Assembly (NCBI GenBank): GCA_037176905.1
Contig: JBBBWG010000182.1
Span: 1 to 38,536 of the forward strand
Source: Azolla pinnata
Lineage: Eukaryota; Streptophyta; Polypodiopsida; Salviniales; Salviniaceae
DNA length: 38,536 bases
Direction of reading: 5' to 3'
The position numbers were made by a program, and so were the translations under genes. Positions 1-15,760 of the stretch are shown one piece after another. The notes beneath the pieces were generated by a model. The model was not told where the DNA came from, ran no database searches, and saw only the letters and a program-made list of their open reading frames with translations. Numbering within the stretch: the first letter of the stretch is position 1; each line of letters starts with the position of its first letter.

Positions 1-660
1 TCATCATCATCATCAGCAGCAGCAGCAGCGCCGTCGTCGTCGTTGTCGTCGTCAACAACAAGAGCATCATCATCATCACCAGCAACAACATCAACAACAA
101 GAGCATCATCATCACCAGCTGCATCCTCATCATCAGCATCATCATCATCACCACTGTCGTCCTCATCATCATCTCATCACCATCGACTGCAGCAACAATA
201 GCAACATGATCAACATCGACATTCATCATCATCATCATCATCATCACCATCATCACCATCGTCACCATCGGCAGGAGCAACAATAGCAACATGATCAACA
301 TCGACATTCATCAACATTCATCACCATCGTCACTATCATCATCATCATCATCATCATGATCATCATCATCGGCAACCGCATCATCACCACCACCATCACC
401 ATCATCACCATCGGCAACAACAACAACAACAGCATGATCATCATCGGCAGCCGCATCACCATTGTCACCATCATCACCATCACCATCATCACCATCAACA
501 GCAACATGATCAACATTAGCATTCATCATTCATCATCATCATCATCATCGGTAGCAATAGCATCAGCAACATGATCAACATCGTCATGCGTCGCCGTCGT
601 CCTCCCATCATCATCAATGTCAGCGTCATCAGCATTAGCAGCATCGGCCATCATCCTCAT
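1..660. repeat. CAT/CAA trinucleotide satellite with higher-order units
   Basis: Almost every triplet is CAT, CAA, CAG, CAC or CGT. Within it a longer block containing AGCAACATGATCAACAT recurs near 199, 285, 501 and 559, so the array has a higher-order structure and is not a pure microsatellite. It is open in several frames on both strands, encoding His, Ile, Ser, Asp or Met runs, and that openness is a by-product of the composition. No splice signals or conserved domain support a gene. It could be the tail of a low-complexity exon that begins left of the window. Confidence 0.85.
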
Positions 661-2300
661 CAAGCTGCTTCTCCAGATTTCACCCTCCCGACGCTTTCGC
701 GCCGATCGCGAACGAAGGAAGCAGTTGTAAATGATGCCCAAGGCCACAGTCGTTGCACATGCTCGCAATCTAAGAGACGCATCGACTGGCTGCAGAAAAA
801 ACAAACAAACAAACAAAAAGGTCTGCTCGATCCAGCGATATGGCAATTGAAGCTGATGATCATCCACCTTCTTCATGTCTCTCTTTGGGGAAAAAAAAAA
901 GGAAAAGGAAAGGAACAAAAAAAGGCCTGTGAGAGCAGAGGCTGATGGATGAGGGCTCGAGAGTCGACCGAAAGAGGCAAAGGGAAGCGACGTCCGAAAC
1001 TCTCTGCAGTCTGTCTGATCCCATCGTCATCGAGCACAACGAGATTTTTGTTGGAACTCGGTAGATTTCTCCATTCTCTTCTGCACGAGGTTGCATCGTC
1101 ATCGTGGGCGAATTGGGGGGAGGGGTTTATCGCTATCCGTGGTTTTCTTCGACGGATTACCTTGGAATATCTGCGATGATTACGCTGGAATATCCGAGTC
1201 AAACTTCATCGGATCGATCTGATGGGGTACCTTGGCCCCGCCTCTCAAGGAATCGTCCATTTGTGGTTCTAACAAAGATCTTTCATGCCTGGCTAGCTTG
1301 GTCTTGCCAACGAAATCCATGCATTGCAAAATTCACCACCATCATCATCATATGTCAACGATTGTGCATTCATCAGTTCTTGCTCATGACCCGGAGTCGC
1401 AAACTCCTCGAGGATTTAATCATCATCATCATCATCATCATCATATGTCAGCAGATGTGCATTCATCATGCTTTGCTGACGATCAGGAGTCGGAAACTCC
1501 TCGCGGATTCAGATAAGTATGTTATGTAAGCATACGAGCTGCTTCGGAAGTCATCCGCCGAGATATGATAAGCACACGCATGCCGTGCAACGCGTTCACC
1601 CCGACGGTTTACCAGACTATGTTGTGCAAATATCAACCGTGTTGAGGAAGTTTCGAGAAAGTTTCGGGAAGCTCCGGATGCTTTGGAACTCATTTGGGAG
1701 AAAGTTTGAAAGCTCAAACTATACCAAAGCACCTCAGATAATCAAACGCTTAACCTTATATGCTTGGGTTGGTAAAGCTCTTATCACTTTCAATGAAAAC
1801 CCATGTCAAAAAGACTGACAAAACATTTTCCAGCTAAGGATCTCTAAAGCTATTATGATGCAAGCATCCGGATTGCTTTAGCCACCGGGCAAGACACGAA
1901 CCTGCGTTCAACATCACGATCGATCAAACGAAAACCCCATCGAAAAGGTAGCAAAACATCCTCCGGTTAACGAGCTCTGGAGCTGTTAATGAATACACAG
2001 CGATCCATATTGCTTCAGCCGCCGGGCAAGATACGAACCCGAGTTTAACGTCGCGATCGATCGAAATGCATGAGATCATTTTAAAGTCATTGCCAAAGGA
2101 AATCTCTTTACCTCTCTCTCTCATTCTCCAGAATCTCTTCACAATTATTCTTTCTTCAATGACTTGATAAAATTCTGTGTGTTTTCAATGTTCACATAGT
2201 CAACAGAACAGAGCATTCTTCCATAGCCTCTCTCCCCTGTTTCTTTCTGTCTTTCTTCCTCAGTAGAAATTCGCGAGGAATCCGTATATATCCATCCACA
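661..2300. other. Unassigned DNA with short local duplications
   Basis: I recognise no gene here. The stretch holds a 90-bp tandem duplication at about 1334-1515 and two copies of a box with a reverse-complement GGTTCG core near 1860-1920 and 2005-2065. Open frames up to 141 codons (1104-1529, +) exist but show no known domain. The right part is pyrimidine-rich (CTCTCTCT, CTCCTCCTC) and may be promoter DNA of the downstream MAP kinase gene. Confidence 0.5.
1334..1515 (+). repeat. Two-copy tandem duplication starting with a CAT tract
   Basis: Two units of about 90 bp follow each other. Each begins with a run of CAT codons, continues with ATGTCA and GTGCATTCATCA, and ends with the stretch around GAGTCG and ACTCCTCG. 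In the plus frame both copies read His run, MS, VHSS and ES-TPRGF, and the frame stays open to a stop at 1514-1516. I do not recognise the peptide. It may be an exon remnant or chance. Confidence 0.6.
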
Positions 2301-3582
2301 CAGAGACAGAGCGTTAGGATCTCCTCCTCCTCCTCCTCCTCTGCAGATCTCTCCTGCTGCGTCTTCAATAAAATAAGAACCTTCTTCTCTTCAGGGTTCA
2401 GAGTCAGAGATTCCATGACCCAAAACGCATACATGTGTATATTTTGTGTATACGTTCCTTTGCTCCTTCCCATTTCCTTCCTCTGTTAAGCCTGCGCCCT
2501 TGCCCCCACCCTCCAGATTCGCCATCGGTGCCCCGGCTCTAGAGTCCTTGGTGGAGATAGATCCGAACACACACACACACACACACCCCGGTGAGAAAGG
2601 AGTTGTTTTTTTCTTGTGAAAACTGATTTGCAGGACGTAGAACTCTTTAAATTCACAGGCCGTGGAATCGGAAAGTGCAGAGGAAAAAAGGGTTCCGATG
2701 CTTTATGGAAGTCGGTAGCTATTAGAGATGTTGCCTGTGTTTAAAGTTCGTATGGGTATATGGTGTGTGGGAAATATATCTTTCTTGCTGTGGTGAAGGT
2801 CAAGTTTTTGTTTTTCAGGGATTCCGTATGCAATGATGAGCAATGATGCTGCTGATGTATCATCAGGATGCAGCAAAGGTCTAATTTGATTATACGCTTG
2901 GTTGCCACACAGATCATTAATGAATCATCAGGATTTGGGGGAGAGTACTTTTCATAGGCTATGCATCTGTCTTTCCTGAAACCAAAGAAATCAGAGAGAA
3001 AAGAAGGTGTTCTAATGCAATAAAGGCTATCAAGTTCTTTGCATATTTTTCAAATACCTCATTGCCGTTGTTATTTGCTTTTTCAAAACACCATGTTATA
3101 CAGATGTTTTCGAGAAACACTGGTTCACATCGACAAGGTCTTGGACTAGGAGGGTCACAACTTTGACAAAATCGTATGTAGAGTTTTTAGTCACACAATC
3201 ACAAAATGTTCTGATGCATTCTGAGGGTATGTTAACTCCACTTCAGCAAATCGGTATATACTCTCGTGGAACCCTAATCAAATCGTTTAACAGAGGCCTT
3301 TTGATGCATGACCAGGCTTCGGTATTTCTGCCTTCACTGTGACACATTGAATCAGATTTTTTGCTTATCCTTCTCAAAATTCCTAAATCCTTGGAGAATG
3401 TGCTGTAGAGATAAGGGAGATTGAAGGAGAAGTGATTGTCCAGGGTATTTCTCTGTTAACTCGAAGCCGTGGTGTTAATGTGCAATTTGTGATATTCCGG
3501 ACCACAAACATTGCTTGGAACCTTAAAAAAGTTGGTTTCACAGTTGAAGTTCTTATATACCACAGTGACATAGAAAGAAAAT
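2300..3582 (+). promoter_or_regulatory. Probable MAPK leader and promoter region
   Basis: This is the stretch before the MAP kinase start. It contains an (AC)n run at about 2569-2586 followed at once by a good splice donor (CCCCG then GTGAGA, near 2590). Possible acceptors follow at about 2659 and 2818. This looks like a spliced 5' leader, but that is inference. The leader contains upstream ATGs, and one open frame (3432-3614) overlaps the kinase start in another frame. If transcribed, that frame could reduce translation of the kinase. No coding domain is visible. Confidence 0.35.
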
Positions 3583-7501
<3,919 letters not shown>

Positions 7502-10500
7502 TTGATCATAATGTGGTTAGTGTCTCTATGTACGTTTCGTGTAAATGACATTCATATTGCCGATGTGTGTCTAAAGAGCCAAGCGGCCACATCGGTGCAC
7601 ACATCCTACATTCTACACCCATATCCTAATCAAAATTTTTTTATTGTTTATAAGATATGCCTTTGTGAAGAGGATGTTCTCCTATTGCAAGCATGGAGTA
7701 CGTTTTTTTTTTGTTGCTTGATTTTGTTGAATGGGTTTTGGTAGAGATGCTCTGCGTCCATCAGAATAGCCCCATCTTATTTTGGATGTCTCCAAACACA
7801 AACAAGAAACAAGGTGTAGCTTGTATACATCCTTCTTTTGTCCAATTCCAGAGAATATTCCTCTGTACGCATGTACAAAAGCTACATTCATAGACTTTGT
7901 TGTTTTTTTCCTTCCTGTTTTCAGGCAAAATTCAAATACCTGAATGCTGATAATTATGCGATGAATGAACAAATCAGAAGTATATTTAAGCCTCGAGAAT
8001 CAATTGGAGAGGAATCAGGATGGCTTGGAAAATGTCGCATAATTGGCATATCCATCTTTCATCTCAGGTTTTTACGAATTATGCCATAGCAGCCTGTCCG
8101 CTTTAATTCTGTTGCATACACAGGTGATGCTTCTCAGCAAGATGCAGTGCGAGGAACATGCCTTCTTCTCAGATTTATCTACGGATGGAATATTCAGGTT
8201 TGGATGCTGCTGATGAAGAAGAAACAAGAAGAAGAAGAAGAAATGGTGGGGCGCTGGTAGGTATGGTTGACAATAAGGTATGATAACAGAAGAGGGTGGA
8301 AAGGTATGCATTTCTTTTTTGTTAATCGACTGATCGAGATTGTGTACAAGGGCTTTGTTGTGCACGATGATTAGATATGTTGTATATATATATATATTCT
8401 GGTTCTCGATTCAGAAAAGTGCGGTTGCCGACAGCATTCATCCCAAATGGATCGGTTGGCGAGGGATTTGTGTCATTAGAAAAGGAGGCAAGGCCGACAA
8501 TCTTACTATATGCAGCACCACCGTCGATCAGCGATTCAGAAAGTTTTGATTAAGAAAGAAGCAATCGATGTCAAAGCTGTATTTTAGAGATGAACAGGCT
8601 TGATTTTGCCCGATTCTCTCCTTTTGGCATAGAGGAGAAAACAAAACCCTTCCCAGTTTTATCTGCAGATCTGGGATTTTGTGATTGAAAGAGTGTTGGG
8701 CGGAAAGGAGCTGAAATCAGAGCCTTGTTGGCCTCCATGTGGAGTGAACATGGTTCGGTTTCAGTGTTGGGTTGATGCAGTTCATTGGATCACATGCAAG
8801 CATCCTGTTTTCTCTTGGCAAGACCACCTGCTTCAGTCATTACATTTCTGTTACTTCTTGTTCTTGTTCTTGTTCTTCTTCCCATATGAGGATGCTCTCC
8901 ATATGCAATCCGATAGGGTTCCATGAGATCATAACTGTACAACTTGTTACAAGCTCCAGCAACATCGTTGAACACTACGAAGGAGCCGTTGGGGAAACAC
9001 GCTGGTAACAATAGATTTGGATCTGATTTGGGGTCCAGGGTTTTCCTTACCCCGATGCATGGCTGATGTCGATCTTCTTTTGCATGGAATCCGCTTACGG
9101 AGATTGCATCGCTGCACGTCGCGCGTTGAAAGACGGAAAAAACAAAAAAGTCTCGGAAAGAGGGCAAACAAGAAGGCGTGATTTTGAAGTGCCATATCTG
9201 GATTCTGATCCCAATCTTACGAGGCACACGAAGCACTTGGAATGCCCTTTTTTTTTTTTTTTGTCGATGCTGTAACTGTCTCAAAACTGACAAATCTTTT
9301 GACCACATTAGCAGATGATGGATGATCTTGAGTTTGCCCTCAGTGAAGATGCTTCATCACCCCACTGATTTGTTTACTGCAACAATGATCCAATTCCATG
9401 GAAACACAATGCTGTCTCAAACAGAACAGTTCTTTTCGCTTTCCTGAAACGTTGCGTCAATCAATGGGGAAGGAACATCGAGTTTCAATTCTATGCACAA
9501 ATCTGCTGACATCTAGTCGAAGGTGAATGGATTGTGTTGTTCCAACAATATATGCAAGAAAGGGAGCTTGGAAGTTTAAATCAGAGCTAATGAATCATTA
9601 GCCCCTTAAATGACTAGGATTAGAATCAAATGTTTGGGATTAGGAAGGTATGAATCACCAATCCTGTACCAATCCCAGCTCCGAGGGGACAATGACAATG
9701 ACTCTCTGATTCCATACATTGAGAATTGAAATCAATCCACAGTGCTTTTGCTCCAGAGAGCTGTGAAAACTGCAGAACATACAGGTGCCAAACATTCATG
9801 CATTCATTCATTCATCCCTCTTGATGTTGGTTTTAACTGCTCCCCGGCTTCTTCGAATCTCTTCTGCGAAACCAAATGGGCATTCATTCTCATTCAATTT
9901 TCTACAACCAGACAGAACAATCTTTCATTGAATCCTGTATGCCATGTTGAAGTGCCTCCTCTCTGGCCCATACATTCATCCAGAGAGACGGCAGGGGCAG
10001 TTAACTTGACATCTCCACCTCCGTCCTTTCGCTTCACTTGCGCAAATCGAGCAATTTCGCAATTGCCCCACCCCCCAGCAAGAAGGACACAGCAGCAGTT
10101 GGGAAGTTACCAAAGAAAGCTCATGAAGAGAGTGATGCTAACCAAGTGGAAGCTTCCATCAGATGATGAGAAATCCCACACATGGCGGCCGACGCAGGGC
10201 TGAGACCTCGAAGCACACTCTGTTGTATTGTGGGTCCTATCAGAAACTAGCCAAAGGAACAAAGAAAGGGGCACGGGCGGAGCTTGCCATGCCCAGAGTT
10301 CATTCTGAAATCACAGCCATTTTTCATGTGCTTGCTTGCTTTGCTGTACATTCATCCTTGCATCCGCTGATGTCCAATCCATTTCTGAGCTTCCGGACAG
10401 GATTTGATCATTTCCATTGCCCCCCCTTTTTTTTTTTTTGACAATCACATCCTGTAGTAGAAATTTACCCCATTTTTACCTGGCTTCCGACAAAACAATT

Positions 10501-11405
10501 CTACCTTGCTTCCATTCCTTCAACAGGTTCTTTTTGCAATGTTCTCTGCTCGCTCGGCACAAGATTCCTCTTCCACGTATGTATGTACCTGCGGCATACC
10601 AGGGTTGGTGTGGGGCTGTAATTGGATCGATTTTACTGCAGTTGAAAAGGCCCCATCTGAATTCGGCAGCAGTTTAGCAGCAGCTTACCAGCCACTTGCA
10701 GTCAAAAGACATCGGTCGTTGGAGCTCGAAAGTTTTCACTTGTTTTTGGGGCTAATCTTCAAAAAGCATGCTCCAAGCTAGGCCTGAGAAAGAGATAGCT
10801 TTCCAAATAAAGGGCGATACTAATACATGATGGATTAGATTAGCTGCAGCAAGAAGAAAACACAGTTAAAAGAAGATGTTCTGGCTGAGATTTCCAAACT
10901 GCATACCTCACCATATCTACACAGCTTTGCCACTTCCATTCCATGTTGCCACACACTGTCTATGGCCACAAAACAAACCCAGCATAGCCACTCTCGCATG
11001 CAGCTAAACTGCTTCTGCATGCTGTTTTTCATTGAAACATACACTCATGGATGGACGTGGGTCTTATTCACATAAGTACGCTTACAATCATCTCAAAGGA
11101 TCGCCATTCCGCCTAGAAGAAACATTAATCTTTGATCGAAAAACTTGAGCTGTGTAGCAAGATATAGACAGGAAGGTGGATGGAGTTGCCCGTGAGATCT
11201 TCATCAGAGTACACAAGATTAGTAGGTGTTAGGATCTTCTGGACTCTTTGCACTATATATCTGTGATAATACATACATCTGTTGGTGGGGGTTAGGGTGT
11301 TTGGACTTTTTTTTTCGCCAATGTCGTTATACAAGAATGGAAAATGATAGATAGATATATAAATCGAAAAGAGAAGAGGGGATGGCAGCATGCCTGGTGA
11401 TGAAG
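7502..11405. other. MAPK 3' region and unassigned intergenic DNA
   Basis: The part up to about 8300 probably holds MAPK 3' sequence. A good acceptor (TTTTCAG) at 7923-7924 starts an open stretch to 8089 that could be an alternative terminal exon. Further right there are poly-T runs (9247-9262, 10428-10439, 11309-11317), a CTTGTT run at about 8855-8880, and open frames of up to 172 codons on either strand with no family resemblance or splice support. The DNA just right of 10,835 may include the 3' end of the convergent RopGEF transcript. I see no gene here. Confidence 0.5.
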
Positions 11406-12662
11406 TCAAGCATTTCGGAAAGATCCGAGTGACTTGGAGTTCTTTCTGAGGTCCTTAGAAGGGAGGCCGGACTCAAAGGCCCGCTCAAAAGCATAGGCAT
11501 AGCCCACCATGTAATCGGGAAGGGGCGGTAGCTGTGGCCGAGTCTCATCATCATCATCATCATCATCATCATCACCATCATCATCATCATTCTCAGACTG
11601 CAAAGGGGAGTTGGGGGTTCTCCGGGGGCTCGACGAAGGTGTCGGAGATGCGCTTGGAGTCACAAGCGGGGTCCCATACGGAGTGTGGAAGACGATGTTC
11701 GACGAATGCCCACCACAAGCACGCCTCCGGGCCCCCAACGAGAGCGCCCGAGGCTTTATAAACACATGATGATCATGGTGATGGTGGTGGTGATAGTGAT
11801 GATAGTGACGATGATTCGGCGGTGAACATAGCGATGCTGCGGCAGGGTGAGGCAGCGATCGCCTCACCATCTCGCCTGCATACAGCACATCCTCGATCCT
11901 CGACGCTATGTTGAATGCCAAGCTCTCCAGCACCCGCGCGTAGCTCTCCAGCACCGCTCGCCCAACATCCTTCGATTTCATCAGCAGAAAGAACCAAAAT
12001 GGAAGGAAGGTTATTAGTCCGAGCAAGAATCACCCTTCCAAATGCATTTGCCTTATCATCATCATCATCATCATCATCATCACCATCAAAGAATTGAAGA
12101 GATATCTTTGCTACATATATATATATACCTTGTTATGCTGAATCTTAGTGATGTCAAGGAGCGTTTGGCGCAGGTTTGGGAACCTCTGCTTCAAGCAGAG
12201 CAAGAGGTTCTCAGCCCTGCCTGCGAAGCACTCCCTCCTATCAGAATCGAGCACAAAATCCTTCACGAGCCCCCACGAGCTTCTCGCCATGCCCTGCTGC
12301 TGCTGCTGCTGCTGATGCTGATGCTGATGCTGATGATGATGATGATGATGATGATGATGCTGTTGCTGCTTGCTCTCCTTTGATGCTCTCGAATGATGCC
12401 TGCCTCGCTGCCGTCGCCGCCAAACATGGATGGCTGCCTCGATCCGGTTTGCGGTATCAACAGCCCGGTGCTCGCTTGACAGATCCATCATGTCTAATAT
12501 CGCATCGGGATTGAATGATTCCGAGGTGAGGTAACGGTGGAGATCCTCCCCTAAGCTGGCCTTCCCATTCTTCCCCATATTTTTGCAGAACACACAACAA
12601 AAGAAAAGAACAATTTCTTAGGGTTTGAGTAGAAAAGCCACTAACAATAAGAAGGTGCATCC

Positions 12663-12693
<31 letters not shown>

Positions 12694-14724
12694 CTTCTTC
12701 ACACCCTATGTCTTTAATGGGCAGTGTGAGAAAACCACCATAACTACCGTGTCCTAGTACGCCAATGCGAGAGTAATTCGAATCGAAATATGCACAACCA
12801 TAGGAAGAACATGATCGATGGAGCAACTACCTACCTTGGGTAGTGCATCGAAGTATAGCTCGGGGATTTCCATCTCCGAGAGGATCTGCGAGTTGATCGC
12901 GACGGCGGCCTTGAGGATCTGATTGATCGATTCTCGCTGATGCTGCAGCTGCTTCGTGCACTCTTTCGACAGCCCTTCGTTGGGGACCTTGGGTATCGGG
13001 AGCCACCATTTGTCATCCCTCCGATGCTGAACAGCCCTTTGCAGAGTGGTGGGATTGTTGTCCTCGGCCACGGCGATCCCTTGATCTACGTACCAGAACT
13101 CGGTGGCATCGAACGTATCCAGCGTTTCCTGAGCGCGAAAACCAAGCAAAGTGAGTCGATTCGATCGCGTGCGAGAAGAAGAAGAAGGAGACGAAGGCTC
13201 CAACACAAAATGCATCGATGTCATCAGGAGGGTCAGGTGGAGAGGAGTACAAGCAGCATTCCATCGAGCTTCCTCAGCGCTGGAAGATTGACATGGATGT
13301 CGGACCTCGGCCTGGTAACCATGACCTGCATGCAACCCAAAACCGATCGCATCAGCATCGAGATCGAGATTTTGAGTATGCAAACATATATGTGCAGATG
13401 AAATGCAGATACAACCGAAGCTGCGCAATTCAGGGAAAAGAGAGGCATAGAATGCACCGTTGATACCACAGAAACGTTACATACGACACATGATTTGTAA
13501 CATGTATATACAATCTATAGCTGTACAATCTATAGCTGTACAATCTATGCATATACAATCCATAGCTACAGAATGCACCATCGATATGAGCAGAGAGCGA
13601 TGAAGCTTTACCTCGATGCTTCCTCCGTTGGGCAGCGAGTGCCTCGAAGGAACGAGCTCTACGATATGATCAGCCACCGAGAGCAGCCAATCCATCTCCC
13701 TTCTCCACATCGCCTTCTTCTCCAACGGCAAGGGTTCCAGCCTCCATAGCTCCCCGAACACGGAAGCTGTCAGAAGAGAAAGAAAAAAAAAACCACTTCT
13801 TGCTCTCGCTCCCTCTTTCTCTCCCTCTTTCTCTCATCACAGCGCCCGAATTCACAATGCTTCCATGGCAGAGCTCCGGAGAATGGGCTCTGCAATCCGC
13901 CCCGATTCTGCGCACCTGAAAGATTGATGATAGAATTGGAGATGGCGAGCGCGGAGCAGACTCCTTTCCCACCGCCCGACATGTCTTCCCCTAGAAGCAG
14001 CTTGGAGAACTTCTCCTTCATCATCTCAATCTCTGCAAGCAAAAGAAAATCCCGCCATTCTCTCGTCCTGTTAAGCACGGCTGAAACAGCCCCCCAAAGC
14101 TTCCTCTCCAAAACACACAGATTTCTCTCCCAAGGGCGAATGGGAATGGAATCCCGGGGCTTGAATTGCAGAGTTGCATAGATAGATACATACATAGATT
14201 CTGTGTCACATTCATACACAACCCAGGCATGCATATGCAGCAGATGATTCGGATGCCCATTTCAAGCAGAGAGCGATGCAAGCACCTGAAAGCTCTGGTT
14301 TCTTTCTTGTCTGGCTGATTGCCTTGGAAGCTGGAGGAAGGGGAGCTCCTTGGAAGAAGAAGCCCTTGCTCTTCTTGTCAGTGTTGCTTCGGTCGATGTC
14401 GAGTTCAGTAGAAGACCAGCAATGCTCTCCTTCTCCTTCTTCCCCTGCTTCTCCTGCTTCTCCTTCTTCTCCTTCTTCTCCTCCTCCTCCTCCTGCTGCT
14501 GCTGCTGCTCCCCCTCCTCCTTCAAGGCTGCTGCTGTCTTCGTTCTCTTCTTCGTCCACCGGAGGATGATCACCTCCTGGCTCGTCGCTTCTCAGGCTTA
14601 AGCTCAGCGCTTCCGAGGAGCTCAGCCCATCCACGGAGCTCCCGCAATCGAAGCTCACTTGCTCGAAACGGTCTTGATCCGCTGCTGCAGCGTCCATGGC
14701 AAAGGAATCGAGGCCTTTCTTCAT
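11406..14724 (-). CDS. Rop guanine nucleotide exchange factor (PRONE domain)
   Basis: RopGEFs load GTP onto plant Rho GTPases (ROPs) at the plasma membrane, controlling polarity, tip growth and receptor-kinase signalling. Exons on the minus strand: 14724-14286, 14032-13916, 13766-13612, 13325-13251, 13128-12835, 12569-12129, 11969-11406. Phases join cleanly into 694 aa. The PRONE domain runs from about residue 147 ([20 protein letters not shown]) to 537 (RIEDVLY). It includes [41 protein letters not shown] and [10 protein letters not shown]. The variable N-terminus has Glu/Gly runs. A His/Gln run (about 428-452) sits inside PRONE, between the NRIEAA and SWG-LVKDF blocks. The tail carries a His run, the TP/SP cluster [15 protein letters not shown], and an Asp run (CAT repeat at 11,548-11,591). 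Variable N- and C-termini are normal for the family, and the C-terminus is often autoinhibitory. Confidence 0.94.
12662..12701 (-). repeat. (CTT)n tract in RopGEF intron 5
   Basis: Uninterrupted CTT repeats on the plus strand, so (GAA)n in the transcript, lying between the exons that end at 12835 and start at 12569. It is a simple length-variable microsatellite. Confidence 0.9.
13496..13575 (-). repeat. Short tandem repeat in RopGEF intron 3
   Basis: Four imperfect copies of a 15-17 bp unit built around TACAATCTATAGCTG lie in the intron between exons 13766-13612 and 13325-13251. No function is visible. Confidence 0.75.
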
Positions 14725-15042
14725 GTCACATCCGAATCAAGGAAGAGGGAACGAGGAGATGGAGATGGAGGAGGAGGAATGGAATGGAATGGAATCCGGA
14801 GGTGAAAAAATGGGAATCACGAGAGCGATGATGGTCCCGGATTCAGCAAAGAAGGGGAAGAGAGAGCTCGAAAGCAAGAAGAAAGAAAACAAGAGAGCAA
14901 GAAACAGAGGGGGGACGATGGTGATGATGAAGGTGAAAGGAGGGAGGGAGGGAGGGGAGAAGGAGAGAGGAAGCTATGGCTCGCGAAGAAGAAGAAGCTG
15001 CTTTTTTCTGTTTTAACGGCAAGCAGAAGTAATAATAGAAAG

Positions 15043-15046
<4 letters not shown>

Positions 15047-15096
<50 letters not shown>
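15047..15096. repeat. (GA)n dinucleotide run
   Basis: About 25 uninterrupted GA units, 320 bp upstream of the RopGEF start codon. Such GAGA tracts are bound by plant BARLEY B RECOMBINANT/BASIC PENTACYSTEINE factors; binding here is inference. Confidence 0.92.
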
Positions 15097-15098
<2 letters not shown>

Positions 15099-15395
15099 CA
15101 GAGCGATGGAGATGGAGCTTTCGCTTTTCTTCTGTGCTTGCTGCTGCTGCTGGCGATGGTGCGGGAGCTGTACGGGCCACCCCCCCCCCCTACACTGCTC
15201 TGCTCCGCTCCATAGCTAGGGTTTCTCAAGCTTCTTCTTCTTCTTCTTCTTCTTCTTCTTCTTCTTCTTCTTCTTCTTCTAGGCCATCGCCATCGCCATC
15301 GCCATCGCCATCGCCATCATCATCTCTCTCTCTCTCTCTCTCAGATCTCTGTCTTCTCCCCGTGAGATCTCTGTCTGTCTGTCTGTCTGTCTGTT

Positions 15396-15410
15396 GCCCT
15401 AACCCTAATT
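15396..15410. promoter_or_regulatory. Telo-box motif upstream of RopGEF
   Basis: The stretch contains AACCCTAAT, a plant telo-box. Telo-boxes sit in promoters and leaders of many growth-related plant genes and are bound by TRB-type Myb proteins. Here it lies about 670 bp upstream of the RopGEF start codon. Function is inferred from the motif only. Confidence 0.4.
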
Positions 15411-15728
15411 CTCCCCCAGCTCTCTGTAACCGATTTACACAGGAAAGAAAGAAAGGAAAGGGACATGGACATGGACATGGACATGGTAGCAGAGCAAAGT
15501 ACTCTGTTTTTCTCCCCTGTTTTTCTCCCCTGTTTTTCCCCTGTTTTTCTCCCCTGTTTTTCTCTTCATGTTTTTTTCAGTTCATTCTTTCCTTCCCTGT
15601 TTTCTCCACTTCATTCTCTCCTTCCCTGTTTTTTCCCCTGTTTTTCCCACTTCATTCTTTCCTTTCCCTTTTCTTTGTATGGGGCACACAGTTCTTGTTT
15701 TACTTTAGGGAAGTGAAAAACATAGAGA

Positions 15729-15760
<32 letters not shown>

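Noticed and set aside
1..660. CRISPR-like array of repeats and spacers
   Set aside because: Units are degenerate triplet repeats without constant repeats and unique spacers, and the genome is a plant nuclear one.
8790..9308. 172-codon minus-strand open frame
   Set aside because: No known domain, ordinary base composition, several poly-T or repeat-derived codon runs (Lys run, Arg-Thr run), and no splice or homology support.
9742..10203. 153-codon plus-strand open frame
   Set aside because: No recognisable motif; the start is arbitrary and the sequence reads like random intergenic DNA.
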